The notes below the pieces were generated by a model. It was not told where the DNA came from. It was given only the letters and a program-made list of their open reading frames with translations, and did no database searches. The position numbers were made by a program, and so were the translations under genes. A DNA stretch of 48,253 nucleotides from Klebsiella pneumoniae (lineage in GTDB: Bacteria; Myxococcota_A; UBA796; SXON01), in assembly GCA_945867435.1 (NCBI GenBank), contig CAMBIK010000003.1, positions 1 to 48,253 on the forward strand, given 5' to 3'. Positions 6,386 to 15,895 of the stretch are shown one piece after another; position 1 is the first letter of the stretch; every line of letters begins with the position of its first letter.

Positions 6386-8848
6386 CTAGTCGTCGGTGAT
6401 CGTGCTTGCCATGTCATCCTCGCGGTCGTCGGCCGCGGATGGGACCGGGGGAGCGGGGCCGTCGGCGAGGGATTCGGCCTCCTCAGCACCGGGGCCGCGA
6501 AAGATCTCCGTGGCGCTCGCCGCCAGCGCGTGAACGAGCACCTCATCCATGGTTCCCACCGGAACGATCACGATGGTTTCTCGCACAGACTTCGGCACAT
6601 CCCGAAGGTCGCGTACGTTGTCTTTCGGGATCAGCACGCGGGTCACCCCCGCGGCCTTGGCGGCGAGCAGCTTCTCCTTCAGCCCGCCGATCGGACGCAC
6701 CTCCCCGCGCAGCGTGATCTCTCCCGTCATGGCCACATCCCGCCGCACCGGAATCCCGCTGACGGCGGAAATCACGGCGGTTGCCAGGGTGATTCCGGCG
6801 CTCGGGCCATCCACGCCCCACAGCTCGGGTACATGAACGTGAAGGTCGAGCGTGGACCAGAAGTCGGACTTCAACCCCAGCTCCGCGCTGTGCATGCGCA
6901 TGTAGGTGACCGCCGCCTTGGCGCTCTCCCGGAACACCTCCCCGAGCTGACCGGTCAGTTGGGTCTTGCCGACGCCGCGCATTACGGCGGCCTCGATGGG
7001 CACCATCACGCCACCCACCGCTGTCCAGGCCAGGCCATTCACGAACCCGACAAGGTCTCGTTCCCCGATGTGACCGGTTCGGTTCCGCGGCACGCCGAGC
7101 AGCTTTTCTACGCGTTTCGGTCCGATGCGGAGGTGGGTGTCCGGACCCTGTTTGACCACGCGAATGGCGGCTTTTCGACAGATCGCCGCCAGTTCCCGCT
7201 CCAGGTTCCGCACGCCCGACTCTCGGGTGTAGTCACGGATGATGCGGGCAAGCGCTCCATCGTCGAACGCAAGCTGTGCCGCAGCCAGCCCGTTGGCCTC
7301 CAGCTGCTTCGGAACCAGATAGCGCTTCGCAATAGCTAACTTTTCGTGTTCCGTGTACCCGGCGATGCGCACGACTTCCAGTCGATCCTGCAGCGCGGCG
7401 GGGATGCCCCGAAGATCGTTGGCGGTGCAGATGAACATGACCTTCGAAAGGTCGTAGTCGAGATCGAGGTAGTGGTCGTTGAAGGTGTTGTTTTGTTCAG
7501 GATCGAGCACTTCGAGCAGCGCGGAGCTCGGGTCGCCGCGGAAGTCTGAGCTCAGCTTGTCGATCTCGTCGAGCAAGAAGACCGGGTTGGCGCTGCCCGC
7601 CTTGCGCATGCCCTGAAGGATCCGGCCCGGAAGTGCGCCAATGTAGGTTCGCCGGTGGCCGCGAATCTCCGCCTCGTCCCGCACGCCGCCGAGCGCCACG
7701 CGTACGAACTTTCGCTGCGTGGCGCGTGCGATGCTACGGGCCAGTGAGGTCTTGCCCACGCCGGGCGGGCCCACGAGGCACAGGATCGGCCCCGACACCT
7801 TCCCAGTCAGCACCACCACCGCCAGGTACTCCAAAACGCGAGATTTTACTTTCGCCAAGCCGAAGTGGTCGTCGTCGAGCACCCGCCGCGCCGTGTCGAT
7901 CTCGATCGCGTCGGGGGTCGTCGAGTCCCAGGGGAGCGCGAGCACCACCTCCAGATAGCTGCGGATCACCGAGGCTTCCGCGCTCATCGGGCCCATCATC
8001 TTCAGCTTCCGCAGCTCGCGCGTGACCCGTTCTCGTGCCTCCGCAGAGAGCGCGACGGCGGCCGCCTTGGCCTCAATCTCCTGAATCTCTGTTGGGATCT
8101 CGTCTTTCTCTCCGAGCTCCTTCTGGATCGCCTGCATCTGCTCGTTCAGGTAGTACTCCTTCTGGGAGCGCTCCATCTGTTTCTTCACGCGCGACTTGAT
8201 CTTGCGCTCAACCTGGAGAATATCGATCTCGGCCAGCATGAGCTTCAGGAGCACGTCGAGACGTTCATGGACCGATGGCGTCTCCAGCAGGCCCTGCCGT
8301 TGCTCGGTCTTCAGCGCCAGGTGGCGCACCAGGGTGTCGGAGAGGCGCGCCGGGTCTGCGATGGCCTGGCATTGCAAAACCGCGTCTGACGTGACGGCCT
8401 TGTTGAGCTTGGCGTACTCCTCGAACGCTTCCCGCACTTGGCGAACCAGGGCCTCGAGCTCGGGGGAAGCCGGCGCGGGATCCGGCAGGGGTTCCACTTC
8501 GACCATGAAGTGTTCCTGATCGCCGACGAACCGTAGGATTCGCCCGCGGCACACGCCTTCGACCAGCACCTTGACGGTGGCATCGGGTAGGCGCATCACC
8601 TGAATGACGGTGGCGATCGTGCCGACCGTGTGGACCTCCTCGGGCGCGGGATCGCGGGTGGTCGCGTCTCGTTGGGTGACGAGGAAGATCTTCTTGTCGG
8701 CTCGCATTGCCTCGTTCAGTGCCGCGATCGAGCGTTCTCGGCCGACGTTGAACGAGACGGGCGCAAGCGGAAACACCACGAGCTCGCGCAAGGGCAGCAG
8801 GGGCAGCGCCCGCGGGGGGTCACCGGCCGGGCGATCCTTGAAGAACAT
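6386..8848 (-). CDS. lon: ATP-dependent protease Lon
   Basis: Lon unfolds and degrades misfolded and short-lived regulatory proteins in the cytoplasm. The 820-residue product has an N-terminal LON substrate domain (LPLLPLRELVVFPLAPVSF), a coiled segment, an AAA+ module with Walker A GPPGVGKT near residue 359, and a C-terminal serine-lysine protease domain. S683 sits in DGPSAGI and K726 in GGLKEKLL; the 43-residue spacing equals that of E. coli S679/K722. The acidic tail of about 45 residues is longer than usual. ATG 8848 lies 8 bp after the clpX stop; an in-frame start at 8929 would overlap clpX. It is the last protein gene of the clpX-lon block. Confidence 0.95.
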   Translation of the reverse strand: MFFKDRPAGDPPRALPLLPLRELVVFPLAPVSFNVGRERSIAALNEAMRADKKIFLVTQRDATTRDPAPEEVHTVGTIATVIQVMRLPDATVKVLVEGVCRGRILRFVGDQEHFMVEVEPLPDPAPASPELEALVRQVREAFEEYAKLNKAVTSDAVLQCQAIADPARLSDTLVRHLALKTEQRQGLLETPSVHERLDVLLKLMLAEIDILQVERKIKSRVKKQMERSQKEYYLNEQMQAIQKELGEKDEIPTEIQEIEAKAAAVALSAEARERVTRELRKLKMMGPMSAEASVIRSYLEVVLALPWDSTTPDAIEIDTARRVLDDDHFGLAKVKSRVLEYLAVVVLTGKVSGPILCLVGPPGVGKTSLARSIARATQRKFVRVALGGVRDEAEIRGHRRTYIGALPGRILQGMRKAGSANPVFLLDEIDKLSSDFRGDPSSALLEVLDPEQNNTFNDHYLDLDYDLSKVMFICTANDLRGIPAALQDRLEVVRIAGYTEHEKLAIAKRYLVPKQLEANGLAAAQLAFDDGALARIIRDYTRESGVRNLERELAAICRKAAIRVVKQGPDTHLRIGPKRVEKLLGVPRNRTGHIGERDLVGFVNGLAWTAVGGVMVPIEAAVMRGVGKTQLTGQLGEVFRESAKAAVTYMRMHSAELGLKSDFWSTLDLHVHVPELWGVDGPSAGITLATAVISAVSGIPVRRDVAMTGEITLRGEVRPIGGLKEKLLAAKAAGVTRVLIPKDNVRDLRDVPKSVRETIVIVPVGTMDEVLVHALAASATEIFRGPGAEEAESLADGPAPPVPSAADDREDDMASTITDD

Positions 8849-8856
8849 CGGTTGAC

Positions 8857-10107
8857 CTATATCGCCTCCTTCTCGTAGACGAGGATGGGCTCCTTGGTGC
8901 GAGCTACCACTTCTTCGCTCACGACGCACTCGCGCACGCCGCTCTTCCCCGGAAGTTCGTACATCACGTCGAGCATCAACTCTTCGACGATGGCCCGGAG
9001 GCCGCGGGCCCCGGTCTTCCGCTTGATGGCCTCGGTGGCGATGGCGACCAGCGCGGGCTCGGTGAATCGCAAGGAGACCCCTTCCATCGTGAACAGTTTT
9101 TGATACTGCTTCACCAACGCGTTCTTCGGGCGCACGAGGATGTCCACCAGCATCGCTTCGTCCAAATCTTCCAGCGTGGCGATGACGGGCAGCCGCCCGA
9201 TGAATTCCGGGATCATCCCGAAACGCAGTAGATCCTCGGTTTCAAGCTGGGCAAGCAACTGGCCCGTGTTGAGCGTCTTGCGGTCCCTGACCGTCGACCC
9301 AAAACCCATGCCGGTCTTGTTGATGCGCTGCTCGATGATCTTGTCGAGTCCGACAAAGGCCCCTCCGCAGATGAACAGGATGTTCTGCGTGTCGATCTGC
9401 AAGAACTCCTGCTGAGGGTGCTTTCGCCCTCCTTTCGGGGGCACGTTGGCCACTGTGCCTTCGATGATCTTCAGCAGGGCCTGCTGCACGCCTTCCCCGC
9501 TCACATCGCGGGTGATGCTCGGGTTTTCCCCTTTTCGCGCGACCTTGTCGATCTCGTCGATGTAGATGATGCCCTTGACGGTGCGCTCGACGTTGTAGTC
9601 GGCGGCCTGGAACAGGCTCAGAACGACGTTTTCCACGTCCTCCCCGACGTACCCGGCCTCGGTCAGCGAGGTGGCATCGCAGATGGTGAAGGGCACGTTG
9701 AGCTTCTTGGCCAGTGTCTGCGCCAGCAGGGTCTTGCCCGTGCCGGTGGGGCCGATGAGCAGGATGTTGCTCTTCTGAAGCTCGACATCGTCACGGGTTG
9801 AGCGTGCGTCGATCCGCTTGTAGTGGTTGTGAACGGCAACGGAGAGCACCTTTTTGGCTCGCTGCTGCCCGATCACATAGTCGTCGAGGTGGCGAGCGAT
9901 CTCGATCGGTCGAGGCACCAGGGCACGGGACGCCTGGAAGTCCTCGCGCTCGTATTCTTCCGTGATGATGTCGTTGCAGAGCTCCACGCATTCGTCGCAA
10001 ACGTACACGCTGGGACCTGCGATGAGCTTGCGGACATCGCGCTGCGGCTTGCCGCAGAACGAGCAGGTGAGATCCTTGTCCCGGGTCTTCTCTTTTTTTG
10101 GATGCAT
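8857..10107 (-). CDS. clpX: ATP-dependent Clp protease ATP-binding subunit ClpX
   Basis: ClpX is the hexameric AAA+ unfoldase that feeds substrates to ClpP. The 416-residue protein has the N-terminal zinc-binding domain (C15, C18, C37, C40), Walker A GPTGTGKT at 119-126, a Walker B with IIYIDEIDK, and the IGF-type ClpP-docking loop region (FIGRLP occurs in the expected part). The clpX-lon order matches the common tig-clpP-clpX-lon arrangement, but clpP is not in this window; the upstream neighbour is a membrane protein gene. No Shine-Dalgarno is visible; TACTTG lies 5 nt before the ATG. Confidence 0.95.
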   Translation of the reverse strand: MHPKKEKTRDKDLTCSFCGKPQRDVRKLIAGPSVYVCDECVELCNDIITEEYEREDFQASRALVPRPIEIARHLDDYVIGQQRAKKVLSVAVHNHYKRIDARSTRDDVELQKSNILLIGPTGTGKTLLAQTLAKKLNVPFTICDATSLTEAGYVGEDVENVVLSLFQAADYNVERTVKGIIYIDEIDKVARKGENPSITRDVSGEGVQQALLKIIEGTVANVPPKGGRKHPQQEFLQIDTQNILFICGGAFVGLDKIIEQRINKTGMGFGSTVRDRKTLNTGQLLAQLETEDLLRFGMIPEFIGRLPVIATLEDLDEAMLVDILVRPKNALVKQYQKLFTMEGVSLRFTEPALVAIATEAIKRKTGARGLRAIVEELMLDVMYELPGKSGVRECVVSEEVVARTKEPILVYEKEAI

Positions 10108-10112
10108 CCGGC

Positions 10113-10118
10113 CAAGTA
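10113..10118 (-). promoter_or_regulatory. -10-like TACTTG before clpX
   Basis: This hexamer lies 5 nt upstream of the clpX ATG, in a leader without a ribosome binding site. It belongs to the recurring start-proximal TANNN(T) pattern of the window. It is inference only. Confidence 0.2.
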
Positions 10119-10137
10119 ACGGCGTGGGCGGCTCCCG

Positions 10138-11841
10138 TCAGGGTGCGAGGACGAACACGGTCACGCCAGTCCCATCTGCGAAGTGGCGTTCCTCCTTCAG
10201 ACGCTGAGCGAAGGGGAGTCGAGCGTGGACCATACCCCCGGCCCCATAGGCCTCTTCATCGAGGATCACGAACCGCAAACCTTTGGTTACGAGCATGTTG
10301 GCCACCGCCATCCGTTGGTCGGGCTCCTGGGTGGCCGATGGGGCGATGGGCGTGCCCATCGTTTGGGGCGTGCAGAGGTCGTTGAGGTCCTGTACGAAGC
10401 GAGTGATGCGCTCCGATTGCCCACGCCGGGCGACCATCGTGAACAGGCCCTGCGGGGCGTTGATTACCTTGCGGCCGATGGCGACCTGTAGAAAGGGAAG
10501 GTCGGAGGAGCGGATAGCGGCGTCCAGGTTCGCGTAGATGGGGAGCTCGAAGCGCTGGTGAAGGCGGCTTGCGCCCCGAATCGAGGGCAGGATGAGGACC
10601 ACGCCCTCCGCCTCATGCTCCGCCACAAAGGTCGTAAACGCCGGGGTCGGGGGGTCGATGAGCGGGAAGCCTTCGCGGTAGCCGGTGGCCGCGAGCGTGA
10701 CCGCCACCGTGCCGATGGCCACGGAGATCCCGAGCGCGGCGCGCATCCACTCTTGGGGCAGTCGGGAGAGGCCGACGCCCGCAGCAGTCCAAAAACACAG
10801 GGCTGTCGGGATCAACCAGCGGCGCGGGAAGCGGATGGACTCTGGCGCCAGGGTTTCGTTCAGCCAGGCGATGGCTCGCCCAATGGGCTCCCCGAGCCCC
10901 GGCCACCACCGACCCAGGACCGCCGTGTTTTCCGCGTAGGCGCCGAGGGAAAGGACGAGGCAGAAGAGGCCCAGCAGCAACCACGGCCAGGAGCGGGCAG
11001 TGCGAAAGAAGGCCAGGAGAGTCGCGGCTAAAAGCGTGGCCACGGGGATGAAGGCCGGGGTGTAGGTGTGGTCCCACGGCTTGGCGATGCGGTGCATGTC
11101 CCACTGCCACCATGCCGATAGCTTCACGGCGTTGTCCCATCGGTTGTCGAGGGGGCCTGCGAGCGGGAGCATGTAGTAGAGCGCGCCTACGAGGGCCGCG
11201 CCAGCCAGGGCCACGGCGCCGAACCGGAGGCGGCCGCGCCAGGTGCAACGCCACAAGGCCCACGGCACCAGCGGGATCGCGAAGATCGCGTGGTAGGGGC
11301 TGTCGAGCGCCACAACCGTAGCGAGCACGCCGGCCAGGATGGGCCAGCGTCGAAGCGGGCTGCGACTGGTCATCCACAGCGAGCCCAGCAGGGCGGGCAG
11401 GGACCAGAACGCGATGTGTTCGGGCGTGCCATCGGTGAGGGCGAGCAGGACCGAGGGTTGAACCACCATGCCGACCCCGGCCATGAGCCCGGCGGAGGGG
11501 CTCTTGCTCACTTCCTCGACCCACCAGGCCGTGGCCACCCCGCTCGCCACGAGGAGGGATAGAATCCACAGGTTGTACCCTGTCCAAGGGCCGAACAGGA
11601 AGTGCAGGGGGGTGCCGAGCAGGGTGGAGACGAAGGGGAGGATGACCAGCTTTTCGCCTGCGGGAAAGCCCACACGGTCGGTCCAGAACGGGAGCGGGAG
11701 CCCGCGCGCCTGGTGGTCGAAGCCCCACACCGCCCGGAAAACGTCGGTCTCCGCAGCACCGAGCAACCCCCCGTTCAGCAACGGCGCGTGCAGCCACACC
11801 ACTAGAAGCGTGAGAAGCAGGGCGTTGAGCGAGAGTCGCAC
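10138..11841 (-). CDS. polytopic membrane protein, GT-C-like topology
   Basis: The 567-residue protein has about ten to twelve hydrophobic segments over residues 1-420 and a soluble C-terminal part of about 150 residues. The opening MRLSLNALLLTLLVVWLHAP, an early acidic residue in a first periplasmic loop (GAAETDVFRAVWG) and the C-terminal domain resemble GT-C fold glycosyltransferases such as the YfhO or mannosyltransferase type. I cannot assign a family. Start is GTG 11841. It lies between the pyrophosphatase-like gene and clpX in the same direction with short gaps, so cotranscription is possible. Confidence 0.55.
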   Translation of the reverse strand: MRLSLNALLLTLLVVWLHAPLLNGGLLGAAETDVFRAVWGFDHQARGLPLPFWTDRVGFPAGEKLVILPFVSTLLGTPLHFLFGPWTGYNLWILSLLVASGVATAWWVEEVSKSPSAGLMAGVGMVVQPSVLLALTDGTPEHIAFWSLPALLGSLWMTSRSPLRRWPILAGVLATVVALDSPYHAIFAIPLVPWALWRCTWRGRLRFGAVALAGAALVGALYYMLPLAGPLDNRWDNAVKLSAWWQWDMHRIAKPWDHTYTPAFIPVATLLAATLLAFFRTARSWPWLLLGLFCLVLSLGAYAENTAVLGRWWPGLGEPIGRAIAWLNETLAPESIRFPRRWLIPTALCFWTAAGVGLSRLPQEWMRAALGISVAIGTVAVTLAATGYREGFPLIDPPTPAFTTFVAEHEAEGVVLILPSIRGASRLHQRFELPIYANLDAAIRSSDLPFLQVAIGRKVINAPQGLFTMVARRGQSERITRFVQDLNDLCTPQTMGTPIAPSATQEPDQRMAVANMLVTKGLRFVILDEEAYGAGGMVHARLPFAQRLKEERHFADGTGVTVFVLAP

Positions 11842-11850
11842 GAGCCCTGA

Positions 11851-12267
11851 TTATTCCACGGCGCCCGCGCCGAGGAGCGGAGCCACCCCGAACGAGCGCG
11901 CCGCGCCGCGCCTGCGGAGCAGGTTCAGGGCCGTTCGTGCGACCGCGTACACCGCGAAAAAACGCTCGATTCGGGCGATCTCTCGTTGACTGGGTGGCCG
12001 GTCCCCACAGATCAGCTTGTCATCGACCGCGCCATCGTCAAGGAAGCGAACCCGCAGCCAAGCGATCGTGGCCACATGCGCGCCGACAGCGAGGCGTGGA
12101 CCGAGGACCAGGGCATCCGCAAAGTCTCCGTCGGCTGCGAGGACCCCCGGCAAGGATCCATAGTTGAACGGACAAGGCACGGGCGACAGGTACTCGACGC
12201 CGCCGCCGAGCTCCCGCTTCACAAAGCTCCCTCTCGGCACCTCGATCTGAACCTCGACCGCTCGCAT
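11851..12267 (-). CDS. divergent, short inorganic pyrophosphatase-family protein
   Basis: This 138-residue protein resembles family I soluble pyrophosphatases. It has the IEVPRGSFVKRE start, CPFNYGSLPG (matching CNYGYI of E. coli), the metal-binding DGDFADALV triad (equivalents of D65, D67, D70) and DDGAVDDKL (equivalents of D97, D102, K104). It is shorter than the usual 170-180 residues. The position of E. coli R43 seems lost, and the C-terminal Tyr-Lys pair is absent. It may be an active minimal form or act on another phosphoester. A 9-bp gap separates it from the membrane protein gene. Confidence 0.65.
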   Translation of the reverse strand: MRAVEVQIEVPRGSFVKRELGGGVEYLSPVPCPFNYGSLPGVLAADGDFADALVLGPRLAVGAHVATIAWLRVRFLDDGAVDDKLICGDRPPSQREIARIERFFAVYAVARTALNLLRRRGAARSFGVAPLLGAGAVE

Positions 12268-12301
12268 CGCACTCGACTAGCCCATTCGCCCCACGCCGCG
12301 C

Positions 12302-12307
12302 TACACT
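12302..12307 (+). promoter_or_regulatory. -10-like TACACT before an Ig-like lipoprotein gene
   Basis: TACACT lies 18 nt upstream of the ATG at 12326, in the 58-bp divergent interval. The same hexamer precedes the gene at 29673. No -35 match is seen. Confidence 0.25.
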
Positions 12308-12325
12308 CCGCCGCGGAGACTGCCG

Positions 12326-12823
12326 ATGCCCACGCTGCGATCACTCCTCCTCCTGCTGCCCCTGGCGGTCGCCTGCGAACAGGAGGCTGGCTTTCAAGAC
12401 GCGGAAAACAGCTCGACCGAACTTACGAAGGGCGCGATGACGGTCTCTGCGGAACGGATCTTCATCAGCGAGATCGATGCGGAGCTCACGAAGTCGGAGA
12501 ACTTCACCGTTACGTCCGTCGGGGAAGACAACCTTTCGATCTATCGGGCCCAGTTGGTGGCGAACCCGGAGGCGGTTTTTTTGTTCACGGAACGCAATGA
12601 CATAGATATTCCGACCGGAGAAAGCCAGGTATGGACGGTAGCGGCCACCCCGCCTACGGTCGGTATGTGGGAAGGGGCTGTCCGAATCGAGTCCAATGAC
12701 CCCACCTCGCCGACGCTGTTCATCACCGTCTGTGCAGTAAGCAAGGGCCACACGGAAGCGTGTCCCGTCGAGGCCCCCGGCACAGGGGACACGGGCACAG
12801 ACACCGCCGACGAGGAAGTGTAG
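12326..12823 (+). CDS. lipoprotein with an Ig-like (ASH/DUF1573-type) domain
   Basis: The 165-residue predicted lipoprotein has leader MPTLRSLLLLLPLAVAC (Cys17), one beta-sandwich domain (about 38-140), and a C-terminal acidic tail TGDTGTDTADEEV. The domain segment NFTVTSVGEDNLSIYRAQLV and the closing GAVRIESNDPTSPTLFITV match the choice-of-anchor-D/ASH pattern, in which the repeated phrase 'SNDP..P...I.V' is typical. Such domains usually serve as binding or spacer modules on the cell surface. The ligand is unknown. Confidence 0.7.
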   Translation: MPTLRSLLLLLPLAVACEQEAGFQDAENSSTELTKGAMTVSAERIFISEIDAELTKSENFTVTSVGEDNLSIYRAQLVANPEAVFLFTERNDIDIPTGESQVWTVAATPPTVGMWEGAVRIESNDPTSPTLFITVCAVSKGHTEACPVEAPGTGDTGTDTADEEV

Positions 12824-12883
12824 GTCGAGCCCCGCCTGCTTCCTTCCAGTCGATTCGCGCATCCAGGGGGGCGACCCACCGAG

Positions 12884-14044
12884 GTGATCGCCTTTTTGGA
12901 TGGCGCGGGGCTGGGCCTGGCGCGCGCTCGGCTGGCAGCGCGGCTCGGAAATCCGGATCCGTTCGCGCTACGGGCCGCGCTGGGCGTGGCCGTCGGGATG
13001 GGGGGCGATGGAGTCGTGCCCGCGAATCCAGGGGCCGTGCTCACGCCTGAAGCAGCGGATGCGGTGCTGGTGCGCGCCTCTGTGGAAGCCGGGGTGCTCG
13101 ACCCGGGATGCGTCGGATTGTTTGCCGGTCGCCCCCCCGGCACCCGCGTGCGCGGCGTGCCGGTGGATGATGCGCGCTTCGGATTCCTTCGGTTCCCGAG
13201 GGGAGAACCGCCGCCGCCGGCTGCGTGGGGGGCTCTGGAAAGCTGGACGACGGCGCAGATCGGCGATGTCGAGGCGGCCACCGTGCGGACCATCATCGAG
13301 GTGCCGGGCGGGGTCGCGCTGGGGTCGGATTATGGGCTGACTCTGTGGAGAAATGGGAGCTTTTCGCCGTTTCCCTGGCCGGTCGGCTGCCGCCGTGAAG
13401 CGCGCCGCGTCGAGGCGATGGCGATGGCCGGCGGTGCCCTGTGGGTTGCGACAAGCCAGGCGTTGATCCGTTGGGACTTCCGTGCTGCTCCCGTGGTGCG
13501 GAAGCACGGTCCGGACGCCGAGGAAGGCTGGGACGAGCTGCGATGCCTCCTGCCGGTGGGAGGCGGGCTGCTTCGTGGCTATCGCACGGCCTTGATGAGC
13601 GAACATGCGGCCGTGGCGGACGGTCCCGCGGATGTGTTTGCGATGGCGGAGGCTCCAGGTGGGGCGGTGTACGCCGGCACGGGAGGGGGCGCGCTTTTCG
13701 TGGTTGGCGAACCGGTCGCGGTCCGCTCCTTCGCGGCACGACCCCACCAGCCCGTGCGGCACCTTGCTTTTGCGGACGGGTGCCTGCATGTGGCCGCGGC
13801 CGGTGCGCATCACATCTTCGATGGCGCGTCGTGGACCCTGGCCGAGCCAGAGCCGACCGCCTTTGCTGTGGACCGGCGGAGTCGGCTGTGGTGTCTGGCC
13901 GAGGGAAACCTCTTTTCGTGGTCCCGGGCGGGTCCGCGCCCCGTCCCTGTTCGCCTCGAACGCCCCTGGTGCCTGTGTGTTGCCGGCAACCGCCTGTGGG
14001 TCGGCGGGCGGGAATCGGTGTGGAACCTCGTGCTTCTCGCCTGA
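12884..14044 (+). CDS. hypothetical protein with beta-propeller-like C-terminal half
   Basis: The 386-residue protein has no signal peptide or membrane segment. Residues 1-130 are Ala/Gly-rich and unrecognised. Residues 135-386 contain repeated short blades of the type GGVALGSDYGLTLWRNG, GGALWVATSQALIRW, GGAVYAGTGGGALFV and GNRLWVGGRESVWNLVL, similar to two-component-regulator or PQQ-like propeller repeats. A cytoplasmic sensor or scaffold is possible, but no function can be given. The GTG start at 12884 has GAG just upstream. Confidence 0.5.
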   Translation: MIAFLDGAGLGLARARLAARLGNPDPFALRAALGVAVGMGGDGVVPANPGAVLTPEAADAVLVRASVEAGVLDPGCVGLFAGRPPGTRVRGVPVDDARFGFLRFPRGEPPPPAAWGALESWTTAQIGDVEAATVRTIIEVPGGVALGSDYGLTLWRNGSFSPFPWPVGCRREARRVEAMAMAGGALWVATSQALIRWDFRAAPVVRKHGPDAEEGWDELRCLLPVGGGLLRGYRTALMSEHAAVADGPADVFAMAEAPGGAVYAGTGGGALFVVGEPVAVRSFAARPHQPVRHLAFADGCLHVAAAGAHHIFDGASWTLAEPEPTAFAVDRRSRLWCLAEGNLFSWSRAGPRPVPVRLERPWCLCVAGNRLWVGGRESVWNLVLLA

Positions 14045-14076
14045 TCATCCGATAGGGCCGTCCGGGGGGAGGTACA

Positions 14077-14922
14077 ATGTTGCTGTTCACAGCGTTCGCT
14101 CAGGCTGGTGTTTGGAACGTCTGTGCGGCCACCGAGTCCAACGCCTCGGTCAATGCCGGGTGGACCATCATCGAGGCACGCGATTCGGCGGGCGAACGGG
14201 ATGCCGATAAGGGTAGTTTGGAAGCAGTCAGTACTGTGGTCAAGCGCTTTGAGCCCCGTCGCGAGGAAGACTTCTGCAAGGCTACCGACGGCGTGGGGGG
14301 CGCAACGCAGCGCTGGACCACGGAACTCATCGCCGTGGACATCGTGCCCGGCCAGAAGTCCTGCCCCACCGCGATCTGGGCCGATGCCTACGGGGACACG
14401 GGGGGGCACGCGACCATCACCGCCGAACGGTTGAGCGCCTCGGCGGTGGGTCACGCGGTCACCACGGCTCAGGGGGGCAACACCGGCACCATCAGCGTGG
14501 ATGGCGGCGGCGGTGCCAGCTTCCTGTCTGAATGGTCCTGGCAGGTTCCCGGCCCGTCCGCGGCCGTAGCGGGCGTGGTCAAGGTGGATGCAGCATCGGC
14601 CTACAACGGGGCTATCCTCAACGTTCCCGGCTGGGCGCAGGTCAACTCCTACGGTGGCGTGGTCGATGCGTGGGTGCGCCGAGGCGCCGAGTGGGTCCAC
14701 GTCCAGGGCACGTCGCCGATGGAAATCCCTTTCGGCGCGACCGTGTCTTCGCGCGGCGGGGTGTGTGCGTCGGGCAGGGTTACCGCCGGTTCCCAGGCTC
14801 GCACCGGAGAGTCCAGCGCGGGCGGTTCCGGCATCCACTTCAGCATGGAACCCGTCCACGCCACGGATCCGGTCGACCGCCGCCCCGTCAAGGGACCGAC
14901 GTTCGACCCGTGCGGCTGCTGA
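14077..14922 (+). CDS. secreted hypothetical protein
   Basis: The 281-residue protein starts with a short signal peptide (MLLFTAFAQA) after a strong ribosome binding site (GGGGGGAGGT). The mature part is Gly/Ser/Val-rich with three or more cysteine positions near the N-terminus and a CGC ending, suggesting an extracellular disulfide-stabilised beta protein. I recognise no family. It lies 32 bp after the propeller protein and 23 bp before the lipid-kinase gene, all rightward, so the three may be cotranscribed. Confidence 0.5.
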   Translation: MLLFTAFAQAGVWNVCAATESNASVNAGWTIIEARDSAGERDADKGSLEAVSTVVKRFEPRREEDFCKATDGVGGATQRWTTELIAVDIVPGQKSCPTAIWADAYGDTGGHATITAERLSASAVGHAVTTAQGGNTGTISVDGGGGASFLSEWSWQVPGPSAAVAGVVKVDAASAYNGAILNVPGWAQVNSYGGVVDAWVRRGAEWVHVQGTSPMEIPFGATVSSRGGVCASGRVTAGSQARTGESSAGGSGIHFSMEPVHATDPVDRRPVKGPTFDPCGC

Positions 14923-14945
14923 TCGCACCTCAGGAACGCTGAAAC

Positions 14946-15881
14946 GTGCCTGGCGTCGTCGTTGTTTCGAATCCCCGATCCCGGCAGAACCGTCGGAATC
15001 CAGGGGTCGTCGGCCAGATGTCTTCCATGCTGGGGGCGCGGGGTCGGGTGGCCCAGCCAGCCTCGCGGGCAGACCTGCTTGAGGAGGCGCGGCGCTGCCG
15101 GGAGGAGGCGATAGACATCCTCGCGGTCAACGGCGGCGATGGCACGCTGCATGTCGTATTGACAGCGTTCGTAGAGGCCTATGGGGATGAACCGCTGCCC
15201 CCCGTAGCGATCCTTCGTGGCGGCACCATGAACACCATCGCGGGCGGCCTGGGCATTCGCGGAAGGCCGGCGGATCTGCTGGCCGCGCTGCTGGCCCCTT
15301 CGGCACCCCCCATCCCCTTCGCGGAGCGAAGCATTCTACGCATCGAAGGCGGCGAGAAGCCGGAGTACGGCTTCCTGTTCGGCAACGGTCTGTTGAGCAA
15401 CTTCCTGGCGGAATACTACACCTCTGCGGACCCGAGTCCGCTCACTGCGGCCTGGCTCCTGGTCCGGGCGATCGTGTCCGCTACCTACGGAGGTGCGTTG
15501 ATGAAGCGGCTGAGCGCGCCGGTCCAATGCACCGTCGAAGTCGACGGGGTCCGGTGGCCCGCCGAACGCTACCTCGCGGTCACGATGGGTACGGTCGATG
15601 ACATTGGCTTCGGCTTCCGACCGTTCTTCGAAGCTCTTCGCCAACCGGGGCGCATGCACGCGATCGGGTTCGCTTGCAGCGCGATGGGAATGGTCCTCGC
15701 GCTGCCGCGGATTCGCCTCGCCCGCCCTCCGGACTCCCCCGACATCTACAGCGCCGTGCCGGAACGCGTGGTGTTCACCTCCGCGGCGCCGATGCCGTTC
15801 ATGGTGGATGGCGACTTCCATCCGGCCGGCATGTCGATCACGGTCAGCGTCGGGCCAAGGATTCGGTTTGTGGTGCCCTGA
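14946..15881 (+). CDS. diacylglycerol kinase-family (DAGK catalytic domain) protein
   Basis: The family phosphorylates diacylglycerol, sphingosine or related lipids at the inner membrane. The 311-residue protein has the glycine-rich nucleotide loop NGGDGT (62-67), LRGGTMNT (the GGTxN substrate/nucleotide element, about 94-101), and a C-terminal VDGDFHPAG motif common in YegS/DgkB-like enzymes. Those features indicate an active kinase; the lipid substrate cannot be deduced. Start is GTG 14946. Its stop faces the glutathione peroxidase gene, with AGGGG/CCCCT as a short possible hairpin at 15881-15897. Confidence 0.75.
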   Translation: MPGVVVVSNPRSRQNRRNPGVVGQMSSMLGARGRVAQPASRADLLEEARRCREEAIDILAVNGGDGTLHVVLTAFVEAYGDEPLPPVAILRGGTMNTIAGGLGIRGRPADLLAALLAPSAPPIPFAERSILRIEGGEKPEYGFLFGNGLLSNFLAEYYTSADPSPLTAAWLLVRAIVSATYGGALMKRLSAPVQCTVEVDGVRWPAERYLAVTMGTVDDIGFGFRPFFEALRQPGRMHAIGFACSAMGMVLALPRIRLARPPDSPDIYSAVPERVVFTSAAPMPFMVDGDFHPAGMSITVSVGPRIRFVVP

Positions 15882-15895
15882 GGGGGCGGTGGCCC

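Noticed and set aside
8849..8929. Longer Lon start at 8929
   Set aside because: It would overlap the clpX coding sequence by 24 codons and adds residues unlike a Lon N-terminus; ATG 8848 fits the family.
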